A stretch of DNA of 64,000 bases from Benzoatithermus flavus (GTDB taxonomy: Bacteria > Pseudomonadota > Alphaproteobacteria > Geminicoccales > Geminicoccaceae). A program made the translations under genes and the position numbers. This document shows, one piece after another, positions 1 to 9,194 of this stretch. Below the pieces are notes generated by a model that was not told the origin of the DNA, made no database searches, and saw only the letters and a program-made list of their open reading frames with translations. How positions within the stretch are numbered: position 1 is the stretch's first letter; every line of letters starts with the position of its first letter. The stretch spans positions 460,510 through 524,509 of the forward strand of contig NZ_JBBLZC010000001.1 of the NCBI RefSeq assembly GCF_037908215.1. The letters are read 5' to 3'.

Positions 1-1028
1 AGACCGAAGCGCAGCAGCGCGGAATCGGGCCGGAAGCGGACGGCCCGGCGGTAGGGCGCTATCGCTTCGGCCACCCGGCCGTTCTCGAACAGCATCTGAC
101 CCTTGAGCTCGTGGAAGTAGGGGTCCTCGGGCCGCTCCTCGATGAGTCCGTCGATCAGCGCCAGGGCCTTGTCGAGATCGGGGATCCGGTAATAGGCGAC
201 GGCGCGCGCGTACCGGTCGGGCAGGCTGTCGGCGCTGCGGCGGGCGATCACCTGTGCCGGGTTCGAGAGGAACCCGTCCAGCTTCGCCACCGCCCGCTGA
301 TGCTCGAGCATCAGAGACCGGTCCGGCTTGGCGTCACGATAAGGCGAGCGCGCGACCGCATCCTCCATGAAGGCGATCCGGTCGCTGGTCAGCGGGTGGG
401 TGCGAAGATAGGAATTGCCTTCCGAGCTGATCCGCAGATTCTGCGTGTCGAGAATCCGGAAGAAGTCGAGCAGGCCCTCGGGCGACATCCTGAGCGCGGC
501 GAGATAGTTGACCGCCGCCTGATCCGCCGTTTGCTCCTGGGCCCGGCTGAAGGCGAGAAAGCCGCGCTGCGCCACCGTCAAGCCGCCCGCCATGATCGCC
601 GTGCCGAGCTGGGGCGCGCCCGCCACCGCGGCGGCGGCACCCAAGAGCGCCCCGACGATGGAGCTGGTGCCGGCGCTGGCCATCGCGTCCTGCGCCCGGG
701 TGAGATGGCCGCCCGCGATGTGGCCGGTCTCGTGCGCGATCACCCCGGCGAGCTGATCCGGGTTCTCGGTGCGCATGATGAGGCCGGTGTTGATGAACAG
801 GTTCTGGCCGCCGGCCACGAACGCGTTGAGTTTGTCGTCGTTCAGGATGTAGACGTTGATCGACGCGGGATCGAGCCGTGCGGCCTTGAAGATCGGGTCG
901 GCAATGGCACGGATCGTGCTCTCGATCTCGGCATCGCGGATCACGGTCGCGGCCGAGGCGGGCCATGCCATCGCGGCGAGCAGCGCCGCCGCGACCACAC
1001 GCCGGCACCAGATTCTCATCCCGTGCAT
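1..1028 (-). CDS. M48 family zinc metalloprotease with TPR region (3' end cut)
   Basis: Secreted or periplasmic peptidase of the M48 / BepA (YfgC) type, a family that handles outer-membrane protein quality control. Reading the minus strand gives a signal peptide (positively charged start, then VVAAALLAAMAWPASA), then the zinc motif HETGH at about residues 99-103, a hydrophobic Ala/Gly-rich segment, and a conserved EQxAD motif that supplies the third zinc ligand. The C-terminal part, from about residue 230, has helical repeats of TPR character (YARAVAYYRIPDLDKALALI and similar). The reading frame is open to the window edge, so the C-terminus lies outside. Two starts are possible, 1028 and 1019, with no strong ribosome site for either. 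The gene is divergent from the aminotransferase that follows. Family assignment is firm; the exact substrate is not. Confidence 0.9.
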   Translation of the reverse strand, partial: MHGMRIWCRRVVAAALLAAMAWPASAATVIRDAEIESTIRAIADPIFKAARLDPASINVYILNDDKLNAFVAGGQNLFINTGLIMRTENPDQLAGVIAHETGHIAGGHLTRAQDAMASAGTSSIVGALLGAAAAVAGAPQLGTAIMAGGLTVAQRGFLAFSRAQEQTADQAAVNYLAALRMSPEGLLDFFRILDTQNLRISSEGNSYLRTHPLTSDRIAFMEDAVARSPYRDAKPDRSLMLEHQRAVAKLDGFLSNPAQVIARRSADSLPDRYARAVAYYRIPDLDKALALIDGLIEERPEDPYFHELKGQMLFENGRVAEAIAPYRRAVRFRPDSALLRFG

Positions 1029-1124
1029 CCGTCGAGTCCGTTCGTTGACCGCGAGCCGCGGCACCCTATCAAGCTCGGTCCGAGGTCGCCACGTTTCAAG
1101 TCAGCCAGCGAGGCCAAGCATAGC

Positions 1125-2312
1125 ATGAGCGCTTCTCCGCCGTTCAGGCCATCCCGTCGCAGCGCCGTCGCTCCCTTCGTCGTGATGGAGGTGCTCGCGG
1201 CGGCCAATGCCCGCGCCGCGGCCGGAGCCGACGTGCTGCATCTCGAGATCGGCGAGCCCGGCGGCGGCGCTCCGCCCGCGGCGGTCGCGGCCGCCACACG
1301 GGCCCTCGCCGCGGGCGCTTGCGGCTACACCGAGGCGTTCGGCCTTCCGACCCTGCGCTGCCGGCTCGCCGAACACTACCGCGAAACTTACGGGCAGGTG
1401 GTCGATCCGGCGCGGATCGCGCTCACCATGGGTGCTTCGGGCGCCTTCATCCTGGCCTTCCTCGCCGCCTTCGACGCCGGCAGCCGCGTCGTCGTGACCG
1501 AGCCCGGCTACCCGGCCTACCGCAACATCCTGGAAGCGCTCGACATCGAGGTCGTGCCGCTGCCGACGACGCTCGAGACCCGCTTCCAGCCCACACCCGA
1601 GCTGCTCGAGACCGTGGCCGGGCCGATCCACGGGCTCGTGCTCGCGAGCCCCTCGAACCCTGCCGGGACCATGCTGGCAAGGGACGAGCTCGAGCGGCTC
1701 GCGCGCTGGTGCCGGGCGCGCGGTATACGCATCGTCTCCGACGAGATCTACCACGGGATCTCCTACGGCACGCCGGCCGAAACGATCCTCGCCTTCGACG
1801 ACGCTGCCGTCGTGGTCAACAGCTTCTCGAAATATTTCTGCATGACGGGCTGGCGGCTCGGCTGGCTCGTGCTGCCGGACGATTTAGTCGAGCCCGTCAT
1901 CCGGCTCGCCCAGAATCTGTTCATCTCGGCTCCGACCGTCTCCCAACACGCAGCGCTCGGCGCCTTCGCCGACCGGCCGGAGCTCGAGCGGCGGATCGAT
2001 GGCTACCGCCGCAACCGGGCGCATCTGCTGCGCGCCCTGCCCGAGGTCGGCCTCACCCGTATGGCGCCGGCGGACGGCGCCTTCTACCTCTATCTCGACG
2101 TCGGTGCGTTCACCGACGATTCCGTGCGGCTCTGCCACCGCATCCTCGAGGAAGCCGGCGTGGCGCTGACCCCGGGCGTCGATTTCGACCCGCCACGGGG
2201 CCGCCACTTCGTCCGGCTGTCGTTCGCCGGTCCGGAGGACGAGGTGAGCCGCGCCTGCGACCGGCTGTGCGCCTGGTTCCGCAGGGAACGGCCGAGCGGC
2301 GGCGCACGCTAG
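1125..2312 (+). CDS. PLP-dependent class I/II aminotransferase
   Basis: A 395-residue fold-type I aminotransferase. The start is set at ATG 1125 (MSASPPFRPSRRSA); the frame is open far upstream, but that part is antisense to the M48 gene and is not protein-like. Visible landmarks are GASGAFILAF for phosphate binding, SPSNPAGT (the Asn that contacts PLP), SDEIYHGI (the Asp that pairs with the pyridine nitrogen), SFSKYFCMTGWRLGW with the PLP lysine at residue 236, and FVRLSFAG near the C-terminus with the substrate-carboxylate Arg. Such proteins are often annotated as aspartate or aromatic aminotransferases; substrate cannot be read from sequence. It is convergent with rne and separated from it by a hairpin. 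Confidence 0.93.
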   Translation: MSASPPFRPSRRSAVAPFVVMEVLAAANARAAAGADVLHLEIGEPGGGAPPAAVAAATRALAAGACGYTEAFGLPTLRCRLAEHYRETYGQVVDPARIALTMGASGAFILAFLAAFDAGSRVVVTEPGYPAYRNILEALDIEVVPLPTTLETRFQPTPELLETVAGPIHGLVLASPSNPAGTMLARDELERLARWCRARGIRIVSDEIYHGISYGTPAETILAFDDAAVVVNSFSKYFCMTGWRLGWLVLPDDLVEPVIRLAQNLFISAPTVSQHAALGAFADRPELERRIDGYRRNRAHLLRALPEVGLTRMAPADGAFYLYLDVGAFTDDSVRLCHRILEEAGVALTPGVDFDPPRGRHFVRLSFAGPEDEVSRACDRLCAWFRRERPSGGAR

Positions 2313-2317
2313 CCCCT

Positions 2318-2357
2318 GCCCGATCCCTCCCCTGTCCATTCGGAGGAAGGATCGGGC
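2318..2357. terminator. Hairpin between convergent aminotransferase and rne
   Basis: GCCCGATCC (2318-2326) pairs with GGATCGGGC (2349-2357), and an inner CCTCC/GGAGG pair can extend the stem. It sits in the 54-bp gap between two convergent genes, so it probably ends transcription or protects 3' ends on both strands. No clear T-tract follows. Confidence 0.55.
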
Positions 2358-2366
2358 GGGCAGCGG

Positions 2367-4991
2367 TCAGCGGACCCAGCGGCTCCACCAGCCCGAGCGC
2401 TGCGGCCGCTGCTCCGTGCTCTCGCCGGCCGACGTCGGCGCCTCGGGGGCGGTCTCCTGGGCGGGCGGGGCCGTGACCGGCTCGACAGGCGCCTCGCCGT
2501 TCGTGGCACCACCTTCGACGACGGCAACCGGGGCGGTCGCCGGCTCGCTCTCGCGCCGCTTGAGTTCCCAGCTTCCCACTGGCGCAGGCTCGGCCGGCAC
2601 GGGCTCACCGCTGCCGGCGAAGGTCTCGGGCTGGCTGGTGGTGGGCACGGCCTCGGCCGGAGCCGTCTCGGCGGCTGTCGCTGGCTTCCTGCTGCGCGGC
2701 TTGCGCGGGGGCCGGGTCCGAGCCGGGGCGGGTGCCGCGGCGGCGGGCTCCGGCATCGTCGCCTCCTCGGCTACAGCTTTAGCCTTGCTCCTGGACGCGG
2801 CACGGCGACGGCGCGGCTTCGGCGCCGCTTCGGCCTCTGCGGCAGGCTCCATCATCGGCACCGGCTCGGCCGCGCTCTCGACCGCCGGCAGCACCGTCTC
2901 GACCGGCTCCGCTGCCGGCGCAGACTCCTCGGCCTCCGCCAGTCGGGCCGACGCCTCCTCCGCTACCGGCTCGATCTGCTCGGCCTCGGCTGCCGTCGGG
3001 ACCTCGACGGCAGGCGGCAACGGCAGGGCTTCGGCTCCGGCTGCTGCCTCGGGAGCAGCAGCCTCGACCTCGGCCTGCTCCGGCTCGAGCCGTTCCTCGC
3101 CCTCCGCCTCGATTTCCTCGGCGGCAGACTGGGCGCTGCTCACGGCAGCAGCAACCTCGGCCGGCACGCCGGCCTCGCCCGGCCGCCGCCGGCGGCGGCG
3201 ACGGCGACGGCGACGGCGGCCACCGGCCTCCTCACCCTCCTCGGCCGCAGCCTGGGGCGGCTTCGCCTGCGCAGCGGGCGCGGACTTCGCGGGTGCCGCG
3301 GCCTGCGGACGACGCTCCTCGGCCACCTCCTCCTGCGGCGCCGCCTCGACCACCCGCTCGCGCTTCTCGGTCATCTCGATGCGCATCGTGGGCGGGACGA
3401 GATCCTCGTCCACCTGGACGAGCACACGCATGCCGTAGCGCTGCTCGAGCCGGATCAGGGCCTCGCGCTTCTGGTTGAGAAGGTAGAGCGCCACCTCCTC
3501 GGGCAGCGTGACGCGAAGGGCCGCCGCCTCGTGCCGGATCCCCTCCTCCTGGATCGCGCGCAGCGCCTGAAGTGCGCACGATTCGGTCGAGCGGACCACG
3601 CCCAGGCCGGCGCAATGCGGGCAGACCTGGCTCGAGAGCTCCTGCAGGCTCGCGCGCAGCCGCTGGCGCGACAGCTCGAGCAGGCCGAACTGGCTGATCT
3701 TGCCCATCTGGATGCGCGCGCGGTCCGCCTTGAGCGCGTCGCGCAGGCGCTTCTCGACCGCGCGCTGGTGGCGCGCCTCGGCCATGTCGATGAAGTCGAT
3801 CACGATCAGGCCGGCGAGGTCGCGCAGGCGAAGCTGACGGGCGATTTCGTCGGCCGCCTCGAGGTTGGTCTTGAGCGCGGTCTCGTCGATGTGCCGCTCG
3901 CGGGTCGAGCGGCCCGAGTTGACGTCGATCGCGGTCAACGCCTCGGTGGTGTGGATGACGATCGATCCGCCCGAGGGCAGCTCCACCGTCGGGCTGTGCA
4001 TCGCGTCGAGCTGGTCCTCGACGCGGTAGTGGAAAAAGAGCGGGACCTCCTCCTTGTAGAGCTTCACGAGCTTGGCCCGGCTCGGCATCAGCATCTGCAT
4101 CAGCCGCTTCGCCGAGCGGTAGCCCTCCTCGCCCTCGACCAGCACCTCCTCGATGTCGCGCGTGTAGAGGTCGCGCAAGGCCCGCTTGATGAGGTCGCCT
4201 TCCTCGTAGATCAGCTTGGGCGCTATGCTCTGCAGCGTAGTCTCGCGGATCTCGTTCCACAAGCGCAGGAGATACTCGTAGTCGCGCTTGATCTCGGCCT
4301 TGCTGCGCTCCTGGCCCGCCGTCCTGATGATCAGGCCCATGCCCGGCGGCACGTCGAGCTCCTGCGCGATCTGCTTGAGCTTCCGCCGGTCCTCGGGCGA
4401 GACGATCTTGCGGCTGATGCCGCCGCCGCGCGGCGTGTTCGGCATCAGCACACAGTAGCGGCCGGCGAGCGAGAGGTAGGTCGTGAGCGCTGCCCCCTTG
4501 TTGCCGCGCTCCTCCTTCACGACCTGCACCAGCATGATCTGCCGGCGCTTGATCACCTCCTGGATCTTGTAGCTGCGCAGGAGACGCGCACGGCGGCGCG
4601 CCTGGTCGGCCATCATCTCCGCCGTCTCTTCGTCGGCGTCGTTGGTGACGGTCTCGGCCCCCTCGCCGCTCTCCTCGCCGTCGCCGGCGCTCGCCTTAAT
4701 CGCCGCCTCGCGCTCGAGATCCTCGAGCAGCGCACGATCGGCCTGCGGGATCTGGTAGTAATCGGGATGAATCTCGCTGAAGGCGAGAAAGCCGTGGCGA
4801 TTGCCGCCGTAGTCGACGAAGGCGGCCTGCAGCGAGGGCTCGACCCGCGTCACCTTGGCGAGGTAGATGTTGCCCTTGAGCTGAAGCTTGGTCGAGGTCT
4901 CGAAATCGAAGTCGACGAGGTGATGGTCATCGAGCACCACCGCCCGGGTCTCCTCCGGGTGGGTGGCGTCGATCAGCATGCGTTTGACCAT
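2367..4991 (-). CDS. rne: Ribonuclease E/G family endoribonuclease
   Basis: An 874-residue RNase E, the endonuclease that starts mRNA decay and matures rRNA and tRNA. From the N-terminus: MVKRMLIDATHPEETR start, S1 RNA-binding domain (GNIYLAKVTRVEPSLQAAFV) interrupted by an acidic insertion (about residues 100-150), 5' sensor and RNase H-like parts, the DNase I-like catalytic part with TAIDVNSGR and IVIDFIDM (the Mg-binding Asp residues), and the Zn-link CPHC at residues 457-460. The remaining 350 residues are a disordered Ala/Glu/Pro tail with a run of about a dozen Arg near residue 590, the region that in this family binds RNA and degradosome partners. The start is ATG 4991; upstream in-frame sequence is not protein-like. 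It diverges from the amidase across a 380-bp gap, which suggests a long 5' leader as known for E. coli rne. Confidence 0.96.
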   Translation of the reverse strand: MVKRMLIDATHPEETRAVVLDDHHLVDFDFETSTKLQLKGNIYLAKVTRVEPSLQAAFVDYGGNRHGFLAFSEIHPDYYQIPQADRALLEDLEREAAIKASAGDGEESGEGAETVTNDADEETAEMMADQARRRARLLRSYKIQEVIKRRQIMLVQVVKEERGNKGAALTTYLSLAGRYCVLMPNTPRGGGISRKIVSPEDRRKLKQIAQELDVPPGMGLIIRTAGQERSKAEIKRDYEYLLRLWNEIRETTLQSIAPKLIYEEGDLIKRALRDLYTRDIEEVLVEGEEGYRSAKRLMQMLMPSRAKLVKLYKEEVPLFFHYRVEDQLDAMHSPTVELPSGGSIVIHTTEALTAIDVNSGRSTRERHIDETALKTNLEAADEIARQLRLRDLAGLIVIDFIDMAEARHQRAVEKRLRDALKADRARIQMGKISQFGLLELSRQRLRASLQELSSQVCPHCAGLGVVRSTESCALQALRAIQEEGIRHEAAALRVTLPEEVALYLLNQKREALIRLEQRYGMRVLVQVDEDLVPPTMRIEMTEKRERVVEAAPQEEVAEERRPQAAAPAKSAPAAQAKPPQAAAEEGEEAGGRRRRRRRRRRRRPGEAGVPAEVAAAVSSAQSAAEEIEAEGEERLEPEQAEVEAAAPEAAAGAEALPLPPAVEVPTAAEAEQIEPVAEEASARLAEAEESAPAAEPVETVLPAVESAAEPVPMMEPAAEAEAAPKPRRRRAASRSKAKAVAEEATMPEPAAAAPAPARTRPPRKPRSRKPATAAETAPAEAVPTTSQPETFAGSGEPVPAEPAPVGSWELKRRESEPATAPVAVVEGGATNGEAPVEPVTAPPAQETAPEAPTSAGESTEQRPQRSGWWSRWVR

Positions 4992-5371
4992 GGATGAAAA
5001 GCTCCGGTGGCCGCCTCGCCGACCGCAGCGGCAGCTCCCGGCAGTGGCGGCTCGAGTTGGTGGCGACCTGCGACATTCCCGGCTTCCCTGCAGCGGCACG
5101 GAACGTCAGCAGGCCGAAACGGAACGAATCGGTCACGTGGCGCGAGCCTCGCCGGCGGCGCAGGGCGTCGTGGCGACGACGAAACGCCTTCTGCGGCAAA
5201 CCAAGCCCGGCAGCCAGAACCTTTCGGTTGAGAAGATCATCAGCCGGCTTTGCGGCGCGTACGGGCGCCAACCCTCTGCACGCACCATCCTTGTGCCGAG
5301 CCCGGATCATCACGGCGCCGAACTATAATGCCTGTCCTTGTGCGCTACAATCGGGTAATCTGCGCTCGTAC
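4992..5371. other. 380-bp divergent intergenic region, likely rne 5' leader
   Basis: No convincing gene is seen in this gap between rne (minus) and the amidase (plus). The ORFs that cross it are low-complexity and out of register with both neighbours. E. coli rne is autoregulated through a structured leader of about 360 nt; a leader of similar length is possible here because the best minus-strand promoter candidate lies at 5322-5350. The GC content falls near 5320-5360, next to the amidase, as expected for promoters. Confidence 0.5.
5322..5350 (-). promoter_or_regulatory. Candidate sigma70-type promoter for rne
   Basis: On the minus strand TTGTAG (5350-5345) is followed by a 17-nt spacer and TATAGT (5327-5322; 5 of 6 matches to TATAAT). 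Transcription would begin near 5314, leaving an rne leader of about 320 nt. The -35 matches only three of six positions, so this is a moderate prediction. Confidence 0.4.
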
Positions 5372-6697
5372 ATGGCGGCGGGCAATCATCGATTCGGCGA
5401 AGGTTCGTTGCGGACGCTCCATCATTGGCACGTGCCTCGGGGCCTCGCCCGCGGTGCCCGACGGCAGATATCCTCGCGCTGCGGCTTTCCGCCCTTCGTC
5501 CTGCTCTGCCTGATCCTGCTGTTCGGCCTTCTGGCATCGGCCGCGTGGGCCGATCCCGGCCAGGTGAGCGGGCTGCGCTTCGGCATCAACGGGCAGACGA
5601 CGCGTGTGGTGCTCGACCTCGACCGGACGCTGAATTACGAGGTCAGCGTCGAGCGCGATCCGAGCCGGCTCGTCGTCGATCTCGAGGAGGTGCGCTGGCA
5701 GCTCGGGGCAAACACCGACACCCGGCCGCGCGGCCTCGTCCGGGCTCACCGCTACGGCCTCGTGACACCCGGCCGGTCGCGGCTGGTCGTGGACATGGCC
5801 CGGCCGTTCACGATCCGGAACACGATGTTGCTGCCGCCCTCGGCGGACAGCAGCCATTATCGCCTCGTGATCGACCTGACGCCGGATCGGGAAGTCCCGG
5901 CCGGCAGCGCCGCGGTCGAGCCGGCCGCCGGTACCAGGACGCGCGCCGCGGCACCGCGCGTCCCCTCGCCACGCCCCGATGGGGCTGCGCCCAAGGCTGC
6001 GGCCGTCAGGAAGGCCGTTCCCGTCGTCGTGCTTGATCCTGGCCATGGCGGGGTCGATCCCGGCGCCATCGCCGTCACCGGCAAGTACGAGAAGGACATC
6101 GTGCTGGCCATGGCGCGGCAGCTCGCCAAGGTGATCGAGAGCACCGGCCGCTACCGGGTGGCGTTCACCCGCGACGACGACACGTTCATCCGGCTGCGCG
6201 ACCGGATCGCGCGGGCGCGCGAGTTGGGCGGGCAGATCTTCATCTCGCTCCATGCCGACAGCCTCGACGCCGCCGAGCAGCGGGGCGCTTCGGTCTACAC
6301 GCTCTCCGAGACCGCCTCGGACGAGGAGGCGGCCCGGCTCGCGAGCAAGGAGAACCGGGCCGACATCCTCTCGAGCACCGACCTCTCGCAGCACGATGCC
6401 GCGGTTGCGACCATTCTCCTCGACTTGGCGCAGCGCGATACCAATAACCGCTCCATCGCGTTCGCCGACATCCTGGCCGAGGAGCTCGCGAAGGTGTCGC
6501 CGCTCCTGCGCAAGCATCGCCGTTTTGCCGGATTCGCCGTGCTGAAATCGCCGGACATGCCTTCCGTCCTGCTCGAGCTCGGCTATCTTTCCAACCCGGT
6601 CGATGCGCGCAACCTGACCCGATCCGCCTATCGGGTCCAGGTGGCGCGTGCCGTCGTTCGCGCCCTGGATCGCTTCTTCTCCGACCACCGGTCCTGA
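5372..6697 (+). CDS. N-acetylmuramoyl-L-alanine amidase (AMIN + Amidase_3)
   Basis: A periplasmic zinc amidase that cleaves the bond between MurNAc and the stem peptide during septum splitting (AmiC/AmiB type). A hydrophobic signal (FVLLCLILLFGLLASAAWA) ends near residue 65. An AMIN domain follows (about 70-180: LRFGINGQTTRVVLDLDR, LVVDLEEVRW), then a linker and the catalytic domain with VVLDPGHGGVDPGA (zinc His225), LHADS (His294) and LLELGYLSNP (Glu402). The start at ATG 5372 has no good ribosome site; GTG 5432 would place the start closer to the signal peptide and cannot be excluded. It is followed after 49 bp by PBP1A and then prfB. Confidence 0.93.
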   Translation: MAAGNHRFGEGSLRTLHHWHVPRGLARGARRQISSRCGFPPFVLLCLILLFGLLASAAWADPGQVSGLRFGINGQTTRVVLDLDRTLNYEVSVERDPSRLVVDLEEVRWQLGANTDTRPRGLVRAHRYGLVTPGRSRLVVDMARPFTIRNTMLLPPSADSSHYRLVIDLTPDREVPAGSAAVEPAAGTRTRAAAPRVPSPRPDGAAPKAAAVRKAVPVVVLDPGHGGVDPGAIAVTGKYEKDIVLAMARQLAKVIESTGRYRVAFTRDDDTFIRLRDRIARARELGGQIFISLHADSLDAAEQRGASVYTLSETASDEEAARLASKENRADILSSTDLSQHDAAVATILLDLAQRDTNNRSIAFADILAEELAKVSPLLRKHRRFAGFAVLKSPDMPSVLLELGYLSNPVDARNLTRSAYRVQVARAVVRALDRFFSDHRS

Positions 6698-6746
6698 CCT
6701 ACATAACCCGTCCGTCGGCCCGGCACGCCTTGCAGAGGATGAGGAC

Positions 6747-9140
6747 GTGAGACGTCTGTTCCGCTTTTTGGCCAGCCTCGTGCTCGGCACGATCGTGCTG
6801 GCGGTCCTGGCCGGTATCGGCCTGTTCGTCCTCGTCGAGCGCTACGGCGGCGAATTGCCCGACTACCGTCAGCTCGCGACCTACGAGCCGCCCACCACGA
6901 CCCGGATCCATGCCGGCGACGGCCGCCTACTCGCGGAATATGCCCGCGAGAAGCGGGTCTACGTGCCGGCCGAGGCGATCCCGGACCGGGTGAAACAGGC
7001 CTTCATCGCCGCCGAGGATCAGAACTTCTACCGGCATCCCGGCATCGATATCGTCGGCATCAGCCGGGCACTCCTCAGCAACGTGCAGCGGCTCGGGACC
7101 GACCGGCGCCCGGAGGGTGCTTCGACCATCACCCAGCAGGTAGCGAAGAACTTCCTCCTCAGCAACGAGCTCTCCTACAAGCGCAAGCTCAAGGAGGCGA
7201 TCCTGGCGCTCCGCATGGAGCGCGCCTTCACGAAGGATCACATCCTCGAGCTCTACCTGAACGAGATCTTCCTCGGCAACCGCTCCTACGGCGTCGCCGC
7301 GGCGGCGCTCAACTACTTCAACAAGTCGCTCGACGAGCTCTCGATCGCCGAAGCCGCGCTTCTGGGCGGCCTGCCGAAGGCCCCCTCGAGCTACGATCCG
7401 CGCCGGAACCCCGAAGCGGCGCTGGCGCGGCGCAATTACGTCATCGGCCGGATGGCCGACGACGGCTACATCACCGCTGCCGAGGCCGAGGCCGCGAGGA
7501 ACGAGCCGATCGTGCTGCGCGAGCAGTCGCCGACCGAATTCGCCGAGGCCGACTTCTTCATCGAGGAGGTGCGCCGGCAGCTCGTGGCGCGCCTGGGCGA
7601 GGACGGCTTCTATGCCGGCGGCCTCTCGGTACGCGTCACCGTCTCGCCCAAGCTGCAGGAGATCGCCGACCGAGCGCTCCGTCACGGCCTCTCGGCCTAC
7701 GATCGGCGCCGCGGCTGGCGCGGTCCCTGGGGACGGATCGATCTCGCCGCCGCGGGCGCCGCCTGGCCCGCGAAGCTCGCCTCCATGGATCCCGGCTTCG
7801 AGCTCGGCACCTGGAAGCGCGGCGTGGTCCTGGAGGCGCAAAAAGACCGGGTCGAGGTCGGGCTCGAGGGCGGCGAGAAGATCCGCCTTTCGGCCAGCGA
7901 CGTCGCCTGGACGAAGCGGAACCTCGACCCCGGCGATCTCGTGCTGCTCGAGCCCATGAGCGAAGGCGGCGAGCGACGCTGGGTGCTGCGGCAGCGCCCG
8001 GAGGTCGATGGCGCCGTGGTGGCGATCGACCCGCACACCGGCCGGGTGCTCGCCATGAGCGGCGGCTTCAGCTACCGGCAGAGCAAGTTCAACCGCGCGA
8101 CGCAGGCCAAGCGTCAGCCCGGCTCGGCCTTCAAGCCGTTCGTCTATCTCGCGGCGCTCGAGGAAGGCATGACCCCTGCCACGGTCATGCTGGACGCGCC
8201 CATCGTCGTCGACCAGGGGCCGGGCCTGCCGAAATGGCGGCCCGAGAACTACACCGACGACTTCCTGGGGCCGATCACGCTGCGCGTGGCACTCGAGAAG
8301 TCGCGGAACACGATCTCGGTCAGGATCGCGCAGACGATCGGCATGGCCAAGATCATCGACCTCGCGAATCGGGTCGGCATCGGCGAGGGTCTCGGCCCCT
8401 ATCTCGCCGCCTCCTTGGGTGCCAACGAGGTGACGCCGCTCCAGCTCACCGCGGCCTACGCCTCGATCGTCAACGGCGGCAAGAAGATCGAGCCCGTGCT
8501 CGTCGAGCGGATCCAGGACCGCCACGGCCGCACCATCATGCGCGGCGATCCGCGAAGCTGCGACGGCTGCAACGGCATCGCCTGGGACGGCTCGCCGCCG
8601 CCGGCGCTGCCCGACCCGCGCGAGCAGGTTCTCGATCCGCGCCACGCATACCAAATGGTGTCCATGCTGGAAGGCGTGGTCGAGCGCGGCACCGCCAAGG
8701 CGGCACTCTCGATCGGCAAGCCGGTCGCCGGCAAGACCGGAACCTCGAACGACAGCCGCGACACCTGGTTCGTGGGCTTCTCGCCCGACCTCGTGGTCGG
8801 CGTGTTCGTGGGCTACGATCAGCCGCAGAGCCTCGGCAAGCACGAGACCGGCGCCTCGGTGGCGCTGCCGATCTGGATCGAGGTGATGGATGCGGCCCTG
8901 AAGGATCAGCCCGCCACCCCGTTCCGTACCCCGCCCGGCCTCACCCTCGTGCGGGTCGATGCCACAACGGGACGGCTGCCCGGTCCCGACAGCCGGGCCG
9001 TGATCACCGAGGCGTTCCTGCCGGGCACGGAGCCGGGACGCGACCGGTCGATCGACCCGGATGCCGAGCCTGCGGATCCGTTCACGGCGGCCCGCGAAAC
9101 CATGAAGGTGATACCGCCCGGAACCAGCGGTCTCTATTGA
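6747..9140 (+). CDS. mrcA: Class A penicillin-binding protein 1A (transglycosylase/transpeptidase)
   Basis: A bifunctional murein synthase of 797 residues. The start is GTG 6747, chosen for the AGAGGA upstream and because the protein then begins with a short charged stretch and a single membrane anchor (FLASLVLGTIVLAVLAGIGL). The GT51 domain has EDQNFYRHPGID with catalytic Glu90, then TQQVAKNFLL and RKLKEAILALRME. An OB-like insertion (about 330-420) precedes the transpeptidase with SxxK at Ser460 (GSAFKPF), SRNTISVR (SxN motif) and KTGT at Lys663. Its place between an amidase and prfB is the usual alphaproteobacterial order. Confidence 0.96.
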   Translation: MRRLFRFLASLVLGTIVLAVLAGIGLFVLVERYGGELPDYRQLATYEPPTTTRIHAGDGRLLAEYAREKRVYVPAEAIPDRVKQAFIAAEDQNFYRHPGIDIVGISRALLSNVQRLGTDRRPEGASTITQQVAKNFLLSNELSYKRKLKEAILALRMERAFTKDHILELYLNEIFLGNRSYGVAAAALNYFNKSLDELSIAEAALLGGLPKAPSSYDPRRNPEAALARRNYVIGRMADDGYITAAEAEAARNEPIVLREQSPTEFAEADFFIEEVRRQLVARLGEDGFYAGGLSVRVTVSPKLQEIADRALRHGLSAYDRRRGWRGPWGRIDLAAAGAAWPAKLASMDPGFELGTWKRGVVLEAQKDRVEVGLEGGEKIRLSASDVAWTKRNLDPGDLVLLEPMSEGGERRWVLRQRPEVDGAVVAIDPHTGRVLAMSGGFSYRQSKFNRATQAKRQPGSAFKPFVYLAALEEGMTPATVMLDAPIVVDQGPGLPKWRPENYTDDFLGPITLRVALEKSRNTISVRIAQTIGMAKIIDLANRVGIGEGLGPYLAASLGANEVTPLQLTAAYASIVNGGKKIEPVLVERIQDRHGRTIMRGDPRSCDGCNGIAWDGSPPPALPDPREQVLDPRHAYQMVSMLEGVVERGTAKAALSIGKPVAGKTGTSNDSRDTWFVGFSPDLVVGVFVGYDQPQSLGKHETGASVALPIWIEVMDAALKDQPATPFRTPPGLTLVRVDATTGRLPGPDSRAVITEAFLPGTEPGRDRSIDPDAEPADPFTAARETMKVIPPGTSGLY

Positions 9141-9194
9141 CAACGGCCACGGCCCGCCGTTCTTCCCCCCTTCTTCGTCTGACAGGGATCATCC

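Noticed and set aside
111..1124. In-frame extension of the aminotransferase upstream of 1125
   Set aside because: It is antisense to the M48 gene, is Arg/Gly-rich and unlike protein; the PLP domain begins at MSASPPF.
3180..3230. Repeated GGCGACGGC-type sequence as a DNA repeat or CRISPR-like array
   Set aside because: It encodes the Arg-rich segment of RNase E; units are too short and have no spacers.
3531..4997. 488-residue plus-strand open frame inside rne
   Set aside because: It mirrors the conserved rne gene and has no domain of its own.
5324..5329. TATAAT on the plus strand before the amidase
   Set aside because: No -35-like hexamer stands 16-18 bp upstream; the same bases serve better as the minus-strand -10.
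6927..9143. 738-residue minus-strand open frame over PBP1A
   Set aside because: Antisense shadow of a well-conserved PBP1A with all catalytic motifs.
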